Virus record (IMG/VR): IMGVR_UViG_3300032240_000837
Span: 1-29,617 of that record
Length of the DNA stretch: 29,617 bases
From: a virus
Reading direction: 5' to 3' (one strand)
Each line of letters opens with the position of its first letter. Positions within the stretch are counted from its first letter, which is position 1. The position numbers and the translations under genes are program-made. The notes under the pieces were generated by a model. That model had not been told where the DNA came from, ran no database searches, and saw nothing but the letters and a program-made list of their open reading frames with translations. Shown here piece by piece: positions 7,146 to 14,443 of the stretch.

Positions 7146-7855
7146 ATAAAATAGTTAATAGCTTTGTGTATCAACGCATATTAGAAAGCAGTATGCCAAA
7201 CTCAACAATCCCTGCTTGGTTGAACGAAACCTATAGCCAGTGTTATGAAGATGTTGTTATCGACAGCGTGTTACGAGCATATGGGCGCACAGCAAAACGA
7301 CCTGTTGAATTAACCTACATTGAGATTGGCGGAAACCATCCTGTCTGTACCAGTGCCACATATTTGTTACAACGCAAGTACGGAGTTACTGGAGTTATTG
7401 TAGAAGCCAATCCCAAACTGATTCCATCATTGGAAAAGTACAGGCCCAGTGACAAAATTATTAATGCGGCTGTATGCGACACAGACGAAAAAGAAATTAC
7501 ATTCTATGTCAGTCCCGAAAATGAAGTCAGCAGTCTTGACGAACGTTTTGTTAATGCGTGGAAAGACCTAGGGGTACAGGAAAAGATCACGGTACCAACT
7601 ATTCGTATCAACAACTTGTTGACCATGGTATCGGGAATTGAGTTGGTATTCTTGAGTATTGATGTTGAAGGTTACGACATGCGTTTACTTGAAGATATTG
7701 ATTTTGAAAAACACCAACCTTTTATTATTCAAGTTGAGCCCAGTGAAGCATTTGCACCTGGCACAACTGATCGCATGATTGAGTTCCTTGGATTTAAGGG
7801 CTACACTCTTATCGGGGAAACTGATGTTAATTTATTATTCAAGCACAATAGATGA
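7142..7855 (+). CDS. FkbM-family SAM-dependent methyltransferase
   Basis: A 237-aa methyltransferase. The SAM-binding motif I is YIEIGGNHP (near residue 60), motif II is VIVEANPKLIPSLEK, and the later VFLSIDVEGYDMRLLEDID segment is the FkbM hallmark (DVEGxD). FkbM enzymes O-methylate sugars or polyketides. ATGA overlaps join it to the HAD gene before and the GT17 gene after, which points to a shared product, most simply a methylated glycan. A second FkbM gene lies at 21869; the two are different enough not to be a recent duplication. No cysteine cluster or membrane segment is present. Family call is secure; substrate is inferred from neighbours. Confidence 0.9.
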   Translation: MNKIVNSFVYQRILESSMPNSTIPAWLNETYSQCYEDVVIDSVLRAYGRTAKRPVELTYIEIGGNHPVCTSATYLLQRKYGVTGVIVEANPKLIPSLEKYRPSDKIINAAVCDTDEKEITFYVSPENEVSSLDERFVNAWKDLGVQEKITVPTIRINNLLTMVSGIELVFLSIDVEGYDMRLLEDIDFEKHQPFIIQVEPSEAFAPGTTDRMIEFLGFKGYTLIGETDVNLLFKHNR

Positions 7856-8700
7856 AAATATACGATTGCTTTCCGTTCTATAACGAACTAGACCTACTGG
7901 ATCTTCGATTTGAAGAACTATACGATCATGTTGACCATTTTGTCATTGTAGAGGCAACTACTACATTTCAAAGTAAACCCAAAGAATTGTTTTTTAACAA
8001 CAACAAAGATCGTTATGCAAAATATTTAGACAAGGTCATTCATGTCATTGTTGATGATGCACCAGGTGACCCCAATGCCTGGGTCAATGACATTTTCCAA
8101 CGCAACAGTATTATACATGGACTGGTAGATGCTGATCCAGATGATATCTGTATCATTGGTGATGCTGACGAAATATTACGACCTGAAATCATCGATCACA
8201 TGCGGGACAATCCTAAAGATGTTATGGGATTTCGTACACCCTACTTCAACTTCAAGTTGAATTATATGCTGACCAATTGTCCACGCGGCGAACAGTATTG
8301 CGTTTGGATTGTGGCCTGTCGTCGCAAGTTCTTGACTGAGCCTGACGCCTTCCGTGGCACACGTTGGAACTTGAACCGTTTGCCATTGGGCTACGAAGAT
8401 GACACTATTCGCATGTACGAACATGCAGGCTGGCACTTTACCTACCTTGGCGACACAGAATTTATAAAAAACAAAATACGTAGTTTTGCTCACACAGAGT
8501 TGAACAACGATCAAGTACTAAACAATATTGATGTTGATGCAATGATGGCACGTGGTGTTGGATTCAACCCACAAGACCCACGACCGTTTACTAGTGTGGC
8601 ATTAGACGACTACTTTCCGGTCACAGTATTAAACAATACAAAATATCAAGATCGAATTGTTGCAGGACAATTTAAATCAGCGAAAGACTACTTACCATGA
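7852..8700 (+). CDS. Glycosyltransferase family 17
   Basis: A 282-aa protein with the features of GT17 (beta-1,4-N-acetylglucosaminyltransferase type). The opening MKIYDCFPFYNELDLLDLR and the block VIVEATTTFQSKPKELFF are characteristic. The DxD-like metal site is D104-A-D106 in IIGDADEIL. GT17 enzymes transfer GlcNAc from a nucleotide sugar to a mannose; in bacteria and phages the acceptor is unknown. The domain fills the protein and there is no signal peptide or transmembrane helix, so the enzyme should be cytoplasmic. It overlaps both neighbours by 4 nt. It is not truncated relative to bacterial family members. Confidence 0.88.
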   Translation: MKIYDCFPFYNELDLLDLRFEELYDHVDHFVIVEATTTFQSKPKELFFNNNKDRYAKYLDKVIHVIVDDAPGDPNAWVNDIFQRNSIIHGLVDADPDDICIIGDADEILRPEIIDHMRDNPKDVMGFRTPYFNFKLNYMLTNCPRGEQYCVWIVACRRKFLTEPDAFRGTRWNLNRLPLGYEDDTIRMYEHAGWHFTYLGDTEFIKNKIRSFAHTELNNDQVLNNIDVDAMMARGVGFNPQDPRPFTSVALDDYFPVTVLNNTKYQDRIVAGQFKSAKDYLP

Positions 8701-9413
8701 AACAACATGCATTTATAGTCACCAGTGCAATGAACACCAAATTTGGAGTGTTCAGCCCCGAGGAAAGACTAGCACAGACAATAGACACCATCAACAGCAT
8801 TACCAGCAGAGTTCCTGAAGCTTCGATTATTTTATTGGAAATGGCCGGCGAGCCGTTGACCGAAGAGCAAAAAGAAACACTGAACCCATATATTGATCTG
8901 TTGTTGGATTTCACAGAGAATCCAGTTGTCAAAAGCATTTACGAAAGTCCCAATTGGGACATAGTAAAAAATTCAACTGAACTTATGTGCTTTGGTGCGG
9001 CCCTGCGACAATTGAAGCAGGCAGAAGCACTAAATGATTTTGATCGTGTATTTAAAATATCTGGACGATATGTATTAAACGACAAGTTTGATATCAACTA
9101 CTACGAGCAAGCGGCACTGAGCAACAAAATTGGCATCAAGAAGCGCATGCCTAGTCAATTTTCTTACGAGACCACACAGGTGGCAGAACAATACATGAGT
9201 AGGTTATGGAGTTTTCCTACCAATAGACTGGATACAATAATTAATGTTTACGATAACATGTTGAAGTTCATGAGCGAGCGAGTAAACGCCGGTGGGTATG
9301 TTGACATTGAGCACTGCTTGTTCAAGTTCTTACCTCAAGCAGATATTATCGAATTAGACTCAACAGGATTAAGTGGACTGCTAGGTCCCAATGGGAGACA
9401 AATCGTTGATTAA
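8697..9413 (+). CDS. Unknown protein of the glycan operon, possibly glycosyltransferase-like
   Basis: A 238-aa soluble protein. The start HAFIVTSAMNTKFGVFSPEER and the segment DFDRVFKISGRYVLNDKFD resemble phage and bacterial proteins that sit beside glycosyltransferases, but I cannot name a family. The first about 75 residues look like a Rossmann-type alternation (IVTSAM ... SIILLEMAG ... IDLLLDF). No DxD metal motif is obvious. It starts with an ATGA overlap to the GT17 gene and its end overlaps the GT9 gene by 23 nt, so it is certainly part of the operon. It may be a glycosyltransferase or a nucleotide-sugar-handling protein. Confidence 0.65.
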   Translation: MKQHAFIVTSAMNTKFGVFSPEERLAQTIDTINSITSRVPEASIILLEMAGEPLTEEQKETLNPYIDLLLDFTENPVVKSIYESPNWDIVKNSTELMCFGAALRQLKQAEALNDFDRVFKISGRYVLNDKFDINYYEQAALSNKIGIKKRMPSQFSYETTQVAEQYMSRLWSFPTNRLDTIINVYDNMLKFMSERVNAGGYVDIEHCLFKFLPQADIIELDSTGLSGLLGPNGRQIVD

Positions 9414-10308
9414 GCTAGAACAACCAATTAACATTTTAGTACATCGTCGTGGTGCATTGGGCGATGTGGTTATGACTACTCCTATTGTGCGAGCACTGTA
9501 CGAAATGTACGAAGGTGATGCCGACATCTACGTCAGCACAGATGCAACAGAAGTATATAAACACAATCCTTATGTCAAGGGTGTTTACAAGCCGGGTGCT
9601 GTTCCTGACATCAAGTTTAGTAGTATTTTTGACCTAGACGATGTGTACGAAATGAATCCAAAGAACTACTTTGTTGATTCATTTGCATATCACGTGTTTG
9701 GCAATACGGAAATTAATCAAACACTAGACATATATCTGACTCCAGACGAAACAGTTGAAGTAATGACACGTACTAGAGAACTAGTCGGTGGAGATCCTTA
9801 CATTGTTGTACACATGCGTGGTTGGGCCTGGCCCAACAAAAACATGGCCACACAAAGCTGGATTGATTTGGTTGAAGCAGTAATTGAACGCTGGCCCAAT
9901 TTAAAAATTGTGCAAATTGGTACAGATGCGGATAACTTCCTAGACGGACACGAGAATCTGGTTAACGGTATTAACCAGTTTGGTATTAGAGAATCCAAAG
10001 CACTGATTGCTGGAGCACAGGCCTATATTGGGTCGGACTCGGCAACTTTCCATATTGCAGGGGCAACCAATACACCTATTATTGGACTGCTGACTCATTT
10101 AACTGGTGAAGGTATTATGCCAAGACGCGAAGGCGATTACAAACATAAAACTGTTACTGTATATCCTGATGTTGAGTGCATTGGGTGCTATTACGATCTG
10201 CCACGGCCGGTTAGACAAATGACTTGCCGCCACGGCGACTTCCGTTGTAATAAACTGTTTGATGTTGCCGACATTATGTCTGCTCTGGAGCAACATGTCA
10301 ACGCCTAG
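9391..10308 (+). CDS. Glycosyltransferase family 9 (heptosyltransferase-like)
   Basis: A 305-aa GT-B fold glycosyltransferase like ADP-heptose:LPS heptosyltransferases. The N-terminal loop RRGALGDVVMTTPIVRAL is the classic GT9 signature, and the C-terminal nucleotide-binding region has YIGSDSATFHIAGATNTPII (compare GxDS/TG...H.A in the family). Several cysteines near the C-terminus (CIGCYYD, CRHGDFRCN) recall heptosyltransferases, which carry a Cys-rich segment there. It would add a heptose-like sugar from a nucleotide donor. The ATG at 9391 lies inside the previous gene; the next gene starts 14 nt before this one ends. LPS or capsule of the host, or a virion glycan, are possible targets. Confidence 0.88.
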   Translation: MGDKSLIKLEQPINILVHRRGALGDVVMTTPIVRALYEMYEGDADIYVSTDATEVYKHNPYVKGVYKPGAVPDIKFSSIFDLDDVYEMNPKNYFVDSFAYHVFGNTEINQTLDIYLTPDETVEVMTRTRELVGGDPYIVVHMRGWAWPNKNMATQSWIDLVEAVIERWPNLKIVQIGTDADNFLDGHENLVNGINQFGIRESKALIAGAQAYIGSDSATFHIAGATNTPIIGLLTHLTGEGIMPRREGDYKHKTVTVYPDVECIGCYYDLPRPVRQMTCRHGDFRCNKLFDVADIMSALEQHVNA

Positions 10309-11140
10309 TATTACTTTAGTCTGCGTAGAAAATCGTAACCATGCTTTGGCAAAAGAAATGGTCGCTCAAACTACCAGTCGCATGGACTTTGCAGATATAG
10401 TAATGTTCTCTAACCAAGACAATCTAATAGATGGTGCAAAACATGTTGCCATTGGCGACACAATGGACATACAAGGTTACTGTGACTTGATTCTAAAAGG
10501 TCTAGTAGATCATGTCAAAACAGACCATGTGTTAATTGTACAATGGGACAGCATGGTCTACAACTCCAAGCGGTGGACCAATGCTTATTTAAACTACGAC
10601 TACATTGGTGCACCTTGGCCCTGGCAACCAACGCATAGCCGAGTTGGCAATGGCGGCTTCAGCCTGCGTAGCCGACGTTTACTTGAAGCACTACAGGATC
10701 CTGCACTGGTAGTAGATCCAACCAACTACAACAGCCGACAAGAAGACAATTTTATTTGCTTGTTACACAGCGAGTATCTGGCGCAGAAATACAATATACG
10801 CTGGCCTGATTGGTCCTTGGCAAAAGAGTTTAGTTATGAACTGGGCGATTGGGAGCCCGACGCTTGGGGATTTCATGGACCTTGGAACGTTTTTAGGCTA
10901 GCACCTAAATCAACCTGTGAGTTGTTTATTGACAACATGCCCTGGGCAGATTTAAACAGAGACAAATGTCATCACATTATTTTTGAAACAAGCCACAGAA
11001 ATCCGAACCCAGAATGGACGGAACGTCTTACAAGTGGCTTACGCCAGCACAAAGACTCGGAGTTTTGCATTAATTTGTTAAAGTGGTTTGAAATAGAAAA
11101 TAATCCGTTACTACCGCAGTTGATTGCTCGTTTGAGTTGA
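10295..11140 (+). CDS. DUF5672-type putative glycosyltransferase
   Basis: From the ATG at 10295, chosen because GGAG sits 4 nt upstream (10287-10290), the protein has 281 aa. An upstream frame start at 10259 would lie deeper in the GT9 gene and lacks this signal. The central block VQWDSMVYNSKRWTNAYLN followed by YDYIGAPWPW and VGNGGFSLRSRRLLEAL is the hallmark of the DUF5672 family, which occurs in sugar-transferring clusters and resembles a GT-A fold. WDSM could carry the metal-binding Asp. It ends the operon: the stop at 11138-11140 overlaps the -35 box of the next promoter, and no terminator is visible. Confidence 0.8.
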   Translation: MSTPSITLVCVENRNHALAKEMVAQTTSRMDFADIVMFSNQDNLIDGAKHVAIGDTMDIQGYCDLILKGLVDHVKTDHVLIVQWDSMVYNSKRWTNAYLNYDYIGAPWPWQPTHSRVGNGGFSLRSRRLLEALQDPALVVDPTNYNSRQEDNFICLLHSEYLAQKYNIRWPDWSLAKEFSYELGDWEPDAWGFHGPWNVFRLAPKSTCELFIDNMPWADLNRDKCHHIIFETSHRNPNPEWTERLTSGLRQHKDSEFCINLLKWFEIENNPLLPQLIARLS

Positions 11141-11165
11141 CAATAAATAAAATTACCGATATACT
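11137..11165 (+). promoter_or_regulatory. Sigma70 promoter TTGACA-N17-TATACT with an embedded AATAAATA box
   Basis: TTGACA (11137-11142) and TATACT (11160-11165) are 17 nt apart. The spacer contains AATAAATA (11142-11149), a late-type box, so the site could serve early and late. The leader carries AAGGA before the ATG at 11195. The -35 box overlaps the stop codon of the previous gene. Confidence 0.75.
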
Positions 11166-11194
11166 ATAGTTTTACTTAACACTAAGGATTTAAT

Positions 11195-11467
11195 ATGGCA
11201 ATTTTGAATCTTGCGGGACGCCCCGTAGTTAGATTTGATGTTACTAGTGCAGAACATAGAGAATTATTTTACAAGTTCTTAAAAAACGGAACATGGAAAG
11301 ATAGCCCATATCAATTTTACCTAGAGGATGGTGGTATTGATCTGATATGGCAATTACATCAATGGGTAGCCGGCTATTATCTTGGCAACGAGTTTGAGCC
11401 AGTTAAAGCGCCTAGACGTGCCAAAAAAGGTACAATGGGTACTTACCTAAAACCAAAGAAAAAATGA
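11195..11467 (+). CDS. Small phage protein of unknown function (90 aa)
   Basis: A 90-aa protein with a good context: consensus promoter and AAGGATTTAAT before the ATG. The body reads as a compact alpha/beta domain (VTSAEHRELFYKFLKNGTWK, then QFYLEDGGIDLIWQLHQWVA) and the C-terminal about 20 residues are strongly basic (APRRAKKGTMG then KPKKK), suggesting nucleic acid binding. No named family is recognised. Its stop overlaps the nitroreductase start by 4 nt (ATGA), so both are translated from the same message. A DNA- or RNA-binding accessory role is possible but only inferred from the basic tail. Confidence 0.72.
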   Translation: MAILNLAGRPVVRFDVTSAEHRELFYKFLKNGTWKDSPYQFYLEDGGIDLIWQLHQWVAGYYLGNEFEPVKAPRRAKKGTMGTYLKPKKK

Positions 11468-12132
11468 ATGTTAACAATGCCATAGCGGCCCGATCAAGTA
11501 TACGATCATTCCATTCAGTACTACCAGATTTAAACCTAATACAACAAATTCTACTAGATGCTAGTCGAGCGCCCAGCCAAGGAAATACACAACCCTGGCG
11601 TGTGCGTGTACTAACAGGTAACAGTCTTACTCAATTGACAGGCAAAATACAAGCAGACTTTGACACAGATCCTAGACTGTTCAAAAAGCCACCGCCGTAC
11701 GAGTACTATCCAAAAGAAGAATTTGATCCGTGGTTTGCTCGCAGAAGTGCAGTTGCAGAACAACTATATTCTAGCTTAAATATTGGTCGTAGAGACGTTG
11801 CTGGTCGACGAGCTCAAATCAAAAGAAATCTTAATTTCTTTGATGCACCAGTGGGCATGATATTCTCAATTGATCGTCGTATGGAAAAAGGTTCATGGCT
11901 TGACTATGGCGCTTTCTTACAAAATATCATGTTACTAGCAGTTGAAAACGATTTAAGTACCTGCCCAATGGGAATTTTTATTTTGTATGAAAATCTCATT
12001 GCTGAACATTGTGCGTTTGACGAAAATGAAACTATCATGTGTGCAATGGCTCTAGGCTACCAAAAAACCTATGCACCCGAAAACCAATTTATAACACCAC
12101 GAAGCACAGACTTCTATACATTCATGGACTGA
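11464..12132 (+). CDS. Nitroreductase-family flavoprotein
   Basis: A 222-aa member of the FMN-dependent nitroreductase family. The N-terminus AARSSIRSFHSV and SRAPSQGNTQPWRVRVL is the classic FMN-phosphate-binding signature, and LDYGAFLQNIMLLAVENDLSTCPMG matches the second FMN-contact segment, with the usual Gly near the flavin. These enzymes reduce nitro compounds, quinones or flavins with NAD(P)H; some make 5,6-dimethylbenzimidazole or dehalogenate. Length is typical. It overlaps the small basic protein before it and is followed after 2 nt by an oxygenase-like gene, so the two redox genes are probably one unit. No target is evident. Confidence 0.9.
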   Translation: MNVNNAIAARSSIRSFHSVLPDLNLIQQILLDASRAPSQGNTQPWRVRVLTGNSLTQLTGKIQADFDTDPRLFKKPPPYEYYPKEEFDPWFARRSAVAEQLYSSLNIGRRDVAGRRAQIKRNLNFFDAPVGMIFSIDRRMEKGSWLDYGAFLQNIMLLAVENDLSTCPMGIFILYENLIAEHCAFDENETIMCAMALGYQKTYAPENQFITPRSTDFYTFMD

Positions 12133-12134
12133 CA

Positions 12135-12617
12135 ATGTTATTATTCAAATCAATTTCAATTCCATTAAATGAACAAAAAATAATTGAAGTCCTTGAAGAA
12201 GAACATCGAGGGTGGTTTGGTATGAGTGTTGACCCTGACGATCAAAAACTCAGAATACTTCGTAAACACTCAGATGGGGACTATTGGGGCAAGAGTTGGA
12301 CATTGGTTGCTAAAAAATTAGAACCTTATATTGATCTAACCGGAATTGATTTTGACCCAGAGCGCAGTCTTGTTGGTCGCACTGGACCTTACGGATTTGC
12401 TGGACCACACACTGATAGAGGTCGTGCTCGTGCATTGATTATTCCATTGGGTAAAAACAAAGGACAGCTAACATTCCATCTTCCGCTATTTAAAATTCCT
12501 ATGTGGCGTCATAGTTACACAGGTCCTACTGTTATCCGTAGTAACATTTTTCACAGCATGTCAAACAACTCTGACTGTCCAAGGTATGCTATCCAACTGC
12601 ATATAAATCAAGCATAA
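12135..12617 (+). CDS. 2OG-Fe(II) oxygenase-like protein
   Basis: From the ATG at 12135, 2 nt after the nitroreductase stop, the protein has 160 aa. A longer frame upstream overlaps the nitroreductase and has no support. The arrangement of His92 and Asp94 in GPHTDRG, His140 in NIFHSMSNNS and Arg150 in CPRYAIQLHI matches the HxD...H...R iron and 2-oxoglutarate site of double-stranded beta-helix dioxygenases. The sequence is otherwise unlike the oxygenase at 1911, so it belongs to another subgroup. It could hydroxylate an amino acid side chain or small molecule. The call rests on the motif spacing and on beta-rich flanks. Confidence 0.65.
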   Translation: MLLFKSISIPLNEQKIIEVLEEEHRGWFGMSVDPDDQKLRILRKHSDGDYWGKSWTLVAKKLEPYIDLTGIDFDPERSLVGRTGPYGFAGPHTDRGRARALIIPLGKNKGQLTFHLPLFKIPMWRHSYTGPTVIRSNIFHSMSNNSDCPRYAIQLHINQA

Positions 12618-12618
12618 G

Positions 12619-12647
12619 TTGACCAATAATTCCTTTTAATATATAAT
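12619..12647 (+). promoter_or_regulatory. Sigma70 promoter TTGACC-N17-TATAAT, family copy 1
   Basis: TTGACC (12619-12624) and a perfect TATAAT (12642-12647) are 17 nt apart. The sequence past the -10 box, ATACTTGTATAGTAATTAAA, is shared with copies at 13103 and 13224. ATACTTGTAT contains an ATAC-NN-GTAT inverted repeat next to the expected start of transcription, a candidate operator. AAAAGG follows before the ATG at 12674. Confidence 0.8.
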
Positions 12648-12673
12648 ACTTGTATAGTAATTAAAAGGTTTGT

Positions 12674-13075
12674 ATGGAATATCATATAGAAGCAGGGCCC
12701 AAGACCCGTCGCTACATTGAAGCCATTTTGCCTAGTATGATGAGCCAATTAGGACTTGACCGCAGTCGTCGCTTGCTGATGATCAAAGTGGACAAGGACC
12801 TTGAAGAACAAGGTAGTACTATACCATTACTGGGTATTGACACTTTTTTGGTTGTACTTAAACCCACAAAAAATATATTAAACTTAGGTATTACTTTAGC
12901 ACATGAGCTAACCCATGTAGCACAATTTGCCAACGGTACATTGAAAGTGACTCCCAAAGGTAAAAAGTGGAAGGGCAAGTTCTATCCAACTGCACACCCT
13001 TACCTGGACCAGCCCTGGGAAGTGCAAGCCTTTGCTAGGCAGGAAATTGTGTTCCGCAAAGCAATTGAGCTATAA
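12674..13075 (+). CDS. Zinc metallopeptidase-like protein (HELTH motif)
   Basis: A 133-aa small zincin. His77, Glu78 and His81 form HExxH (LAHELTHVAQ), and Glu116 in PWEVQAFARQE is a good third zinc ligand. The protein has no signal peptide, so it should act in the host cytoplasm. Domain size is close to the minimum for SprT- or minigluzincin-type folds. It has its own strong promoter, which suggests early expression and possible cleavage of a host protein, but a purely structural role of the fold cannot be excluded. A run of basic residues (TPKGKKWKGKFY) lies between the HELTH helix and the third ligand, which might bind nucleic acid. Confidence 0.78.
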   Translation: MEYHIEAGPKTRRYIEAILPSMMSQLGLDRSRRLLMIKVDKDLEEQGSTIPLLGIDTFLVVLKPTKNILNLGITLAHELTHVAQFANGTLKVTPKGKKWKGKFYPTAHPYLDQPWEVQAFARQEIVFRKAIEL

Positions 13076-13102
13076 TTGTTGTGCAAAAACAACAGTTTTC
13101 AA

Positions 13103-13131
13103 TTGACCAAAAAATCCGTTTAATCTATAAT
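13103..13131 (+). promoter_or_regulatory. Sigma70 promoter TTGACC-N17-TATAAT, family copy 2 (no gene directly after)
   Basis: TTGACC (13103-13108) and TATAAT (13126-13131) are 17 nt apart, and the flank ATACTTGTATTGTAGTTAAA matches copy 1 closely. No ORF starts before the third promoter at 13224, so this copy either adds transcription of the ATPase gene or drives a short RNA. Confidence 0.78.
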
Positions 13132-13223
13132 ACTTGTATTGTAGTTAAAAAGAACAGCAGATACGTATCAAAAAGCGTACAGTAGTGTGGTATTAAAACA
13201 ACAAATAAAAGAGCAAAAAAAGG
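13132..13223 (+). other. Untranslated segment between tandem promoters
   Basis: About 90 nt downstream of promoter copy 2. There is no ATG and no usable small ORF. It contains the 10-bp palindrome GATACGTATC and A-rich sequence. It may be a long leader, a short RNA or simply the remains of a lost early gene between duplicated promoters. No terminator is visible inside it. Confidence 0.4.
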
Positions 13224-13252
13224 TTGCACAATAATTCAATTAATTGTACAAT
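13224..13252 (+). promoter_or_regulatory. Sigma70 promoter TTGCAC-N17-TACAAT, family copy 3
   Basis: A weaker match, TTGCAC (13224-13229) and TACAAT (13247-13252) with a 17-nt spacer, followed by the same ATACTTGTATTG element as copies 1 and 2. The leader carries AGGAG (13276-13280), 7 nt before the ATG of the ATPase gene at 13288. Confidence 0.7.
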
Positions 13253-13287
13253 ACTTGTATTGAAACTTAAAAAGCAGGAGCTAAACA

Positions 13288-14322
13288 ATGTCATCAGCAT
13301 TTATTCGTATCAAAACTGGCGCTTATCGTTCTACGCATATTAGTAACGAAGTGTTCCAGCTTGTTGAACAGTTCAAAAATACTGCCAAAGGCAACTACGT
13401 CACTGTCAAGAACGGTGGCAAGTTTCCGGGCTTCCCTGACGAGATCCGCGTCAAAGTTGACAGTATGACAGATTATGAATTTGTAAGTGCAACCGATTAT
13501 GATGGCAATGTTGCCGACAGCGGTGTAGCAGAGTCTGCTCCTGCTCAAAGCGATGAAGAACGTATGCAAGAGATTGCTGAACGTTTTGAGATCTTGCATG
13601 AAATGACCAAGGCCGCCACCAACGGCGACATTCGTGCTATGATTGTGTCGGGTCCTCCCGGAGTTGGTAAATCGTTTGGTGTTGAGCAAGAAGTTGAAAA
13701 GGCTACATTGTTTGACCGAATTGCTGGCAAGCGACTTCGTGCAGAAGTTGTCAAAGGTAGTGCAACACCTATTGGCTTATACCAAGCCTTGTACAAGTAC
13801 AGTGACCCAAATTGTGTGTTGGTGTTTGACGACTGTGACAGCATCTTGTTGGACGATGTGTGCTTGAACTTGCTGAAAGGTGCCTTGGACTCAGGCAAGA
13901 AGCGTAAGATTTCCTGGTTGTCAGAGTCAAGTGCGCTCAAACGTGAGGGTATCCCAGACAGCTTCGAATTCAAAGGCTCAGTGATCTTTATTACTAACCT
14001 TAAGTTTGACCAAATGAAGTCACAAAAATTACGTGACCACTTGGATGCCCTGCAAAGCCGTTGTCACTATCTGGACTTGACCTTGGACACTATGCGTGAC
14101 AAGATCTTGCGTATCAAGCAGATTGCCAAGGCAGGTGAGTTGTTTGCTGAGTACGACTTTGACGAGTATGCACAAGACGACATCATCAACTTTATGGATA
14201 CCAACAAAAACAAATTGCGTGAGATGAGCTTGCGTATGGCACTCAAGATTGCAGACTTGCGTAAGAGCTTTCCGCTTAAATGGGAAATGATGGCCAAGAC
14301 AACTTGTATGAAGGCGGCCTAA
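13288..14322 (+). CDS. AAA+ family ATPase
   Basis: A 344-aa AAA+ ATPase. Walker A is GPPGVGKS (residues 122-129, catalytic Lys128), Walker B is LVFDDCD with Asp181 and Asp182, and the sensor-like segment is SVIFITNL. The first about 115 residues form a separate, beta-rich N-terminal region (AYRSTHISNEVFQLVEQFKN, later DSMTDYEFVSATDYDG) that may bind the target. The arrangement suits a clamp-loader-like or remodelling ATPase, but I cannot tie it to a named T4 gene; it is not obviously gp44. It has AGGAG 7 nt upstream and tandem promoters, so it is probably made early and in quantity. A 28-codon membrane peptide follows directly. Confidence 0.85.
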   Translation: MSSAFIRIKTGAYRSTHISNEVFQLVEQFKNTAKGNYVTVKNGGKFPGFPDEIRVKVDSMTDYEFVSATDYDGNVADSGVAESAPAQSDEERMQEIAERFEILHEMTKAATNGDIRAMIVSGPPGVGKSFGVEQEVEKATLFDRIAGKRLRAEVVKGSATPIGLYQALYKYSDPNCVLVFDDCDSILLDDVCLNLLKGALDSGKKRKISWLSESSALKREGIPDSFEFKGSVIFITNLKFDQMKSQKLRDHLDALQSRCHYLDLTLDTMRDKILRIKQIAKAGELFAEYDFDEYAQDDIINFMDTNKNKLREMSLRMALKIADLRKSFPLKWEMMAKTTCMKAA

Positions 14323-14323
14323 T

Positions 14324-14410
14324 ATGTTGGGATGGATAGCTGTTATAGTTCTAGTACTATGCGGTCATCCATTCCTTGCCTTTTTCTTGGCATTAATGAT
14401 ACTGTCTTAG
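14324..14410 (+). CDS. Small hydrophobic peptide (28 aa), single membrane segment
   Basis: A 28-codon frame starts 1 nt after the ATPase stop: MLGWIAVIVLVLCGHPF then LAFFLALMILS, stop TAG at 14408-14410. Nearly every residue is hydrophobic, so it would span the membrane once. AAGG in the end of the ATPase gene could act as ribosome-binding site. Tiny membrane peptides of this kind occur in phages as lysis or superinfection-exclusion proteins; that role is only inferred. It may not be expressed, but the tight placement after the ATPase gene favours a real gene. Confidence 0.5.
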   Translation: MLGWIAVIVLVLCGHPFLAFFLALMILS

Positions 14411-14443
14411 TGACATCAAATTAACTATGTGTAAACACTAGAT

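Noticed and set aside
13294-13973. Long minus-strand frames opposite the ATPase gene
   Set aside because: They mirror a well-supported gene with promoter, ribosome-binding site and Walker motifs; no start signals or domains.
13288-14322. Clamp-loader ATPase gp44
   Set aside because: It has AAA+ motifs, but the long beta-rich N-terminal part and the absence of an obvious SRC motif do not fit; kept as generic AAA+.
14410-14443. Promoter before the Zn-ribbon protein gene
   Set aside because: GTGACA and TAAACA with a 16-nt spacer are too poor compared with the six good promoters.
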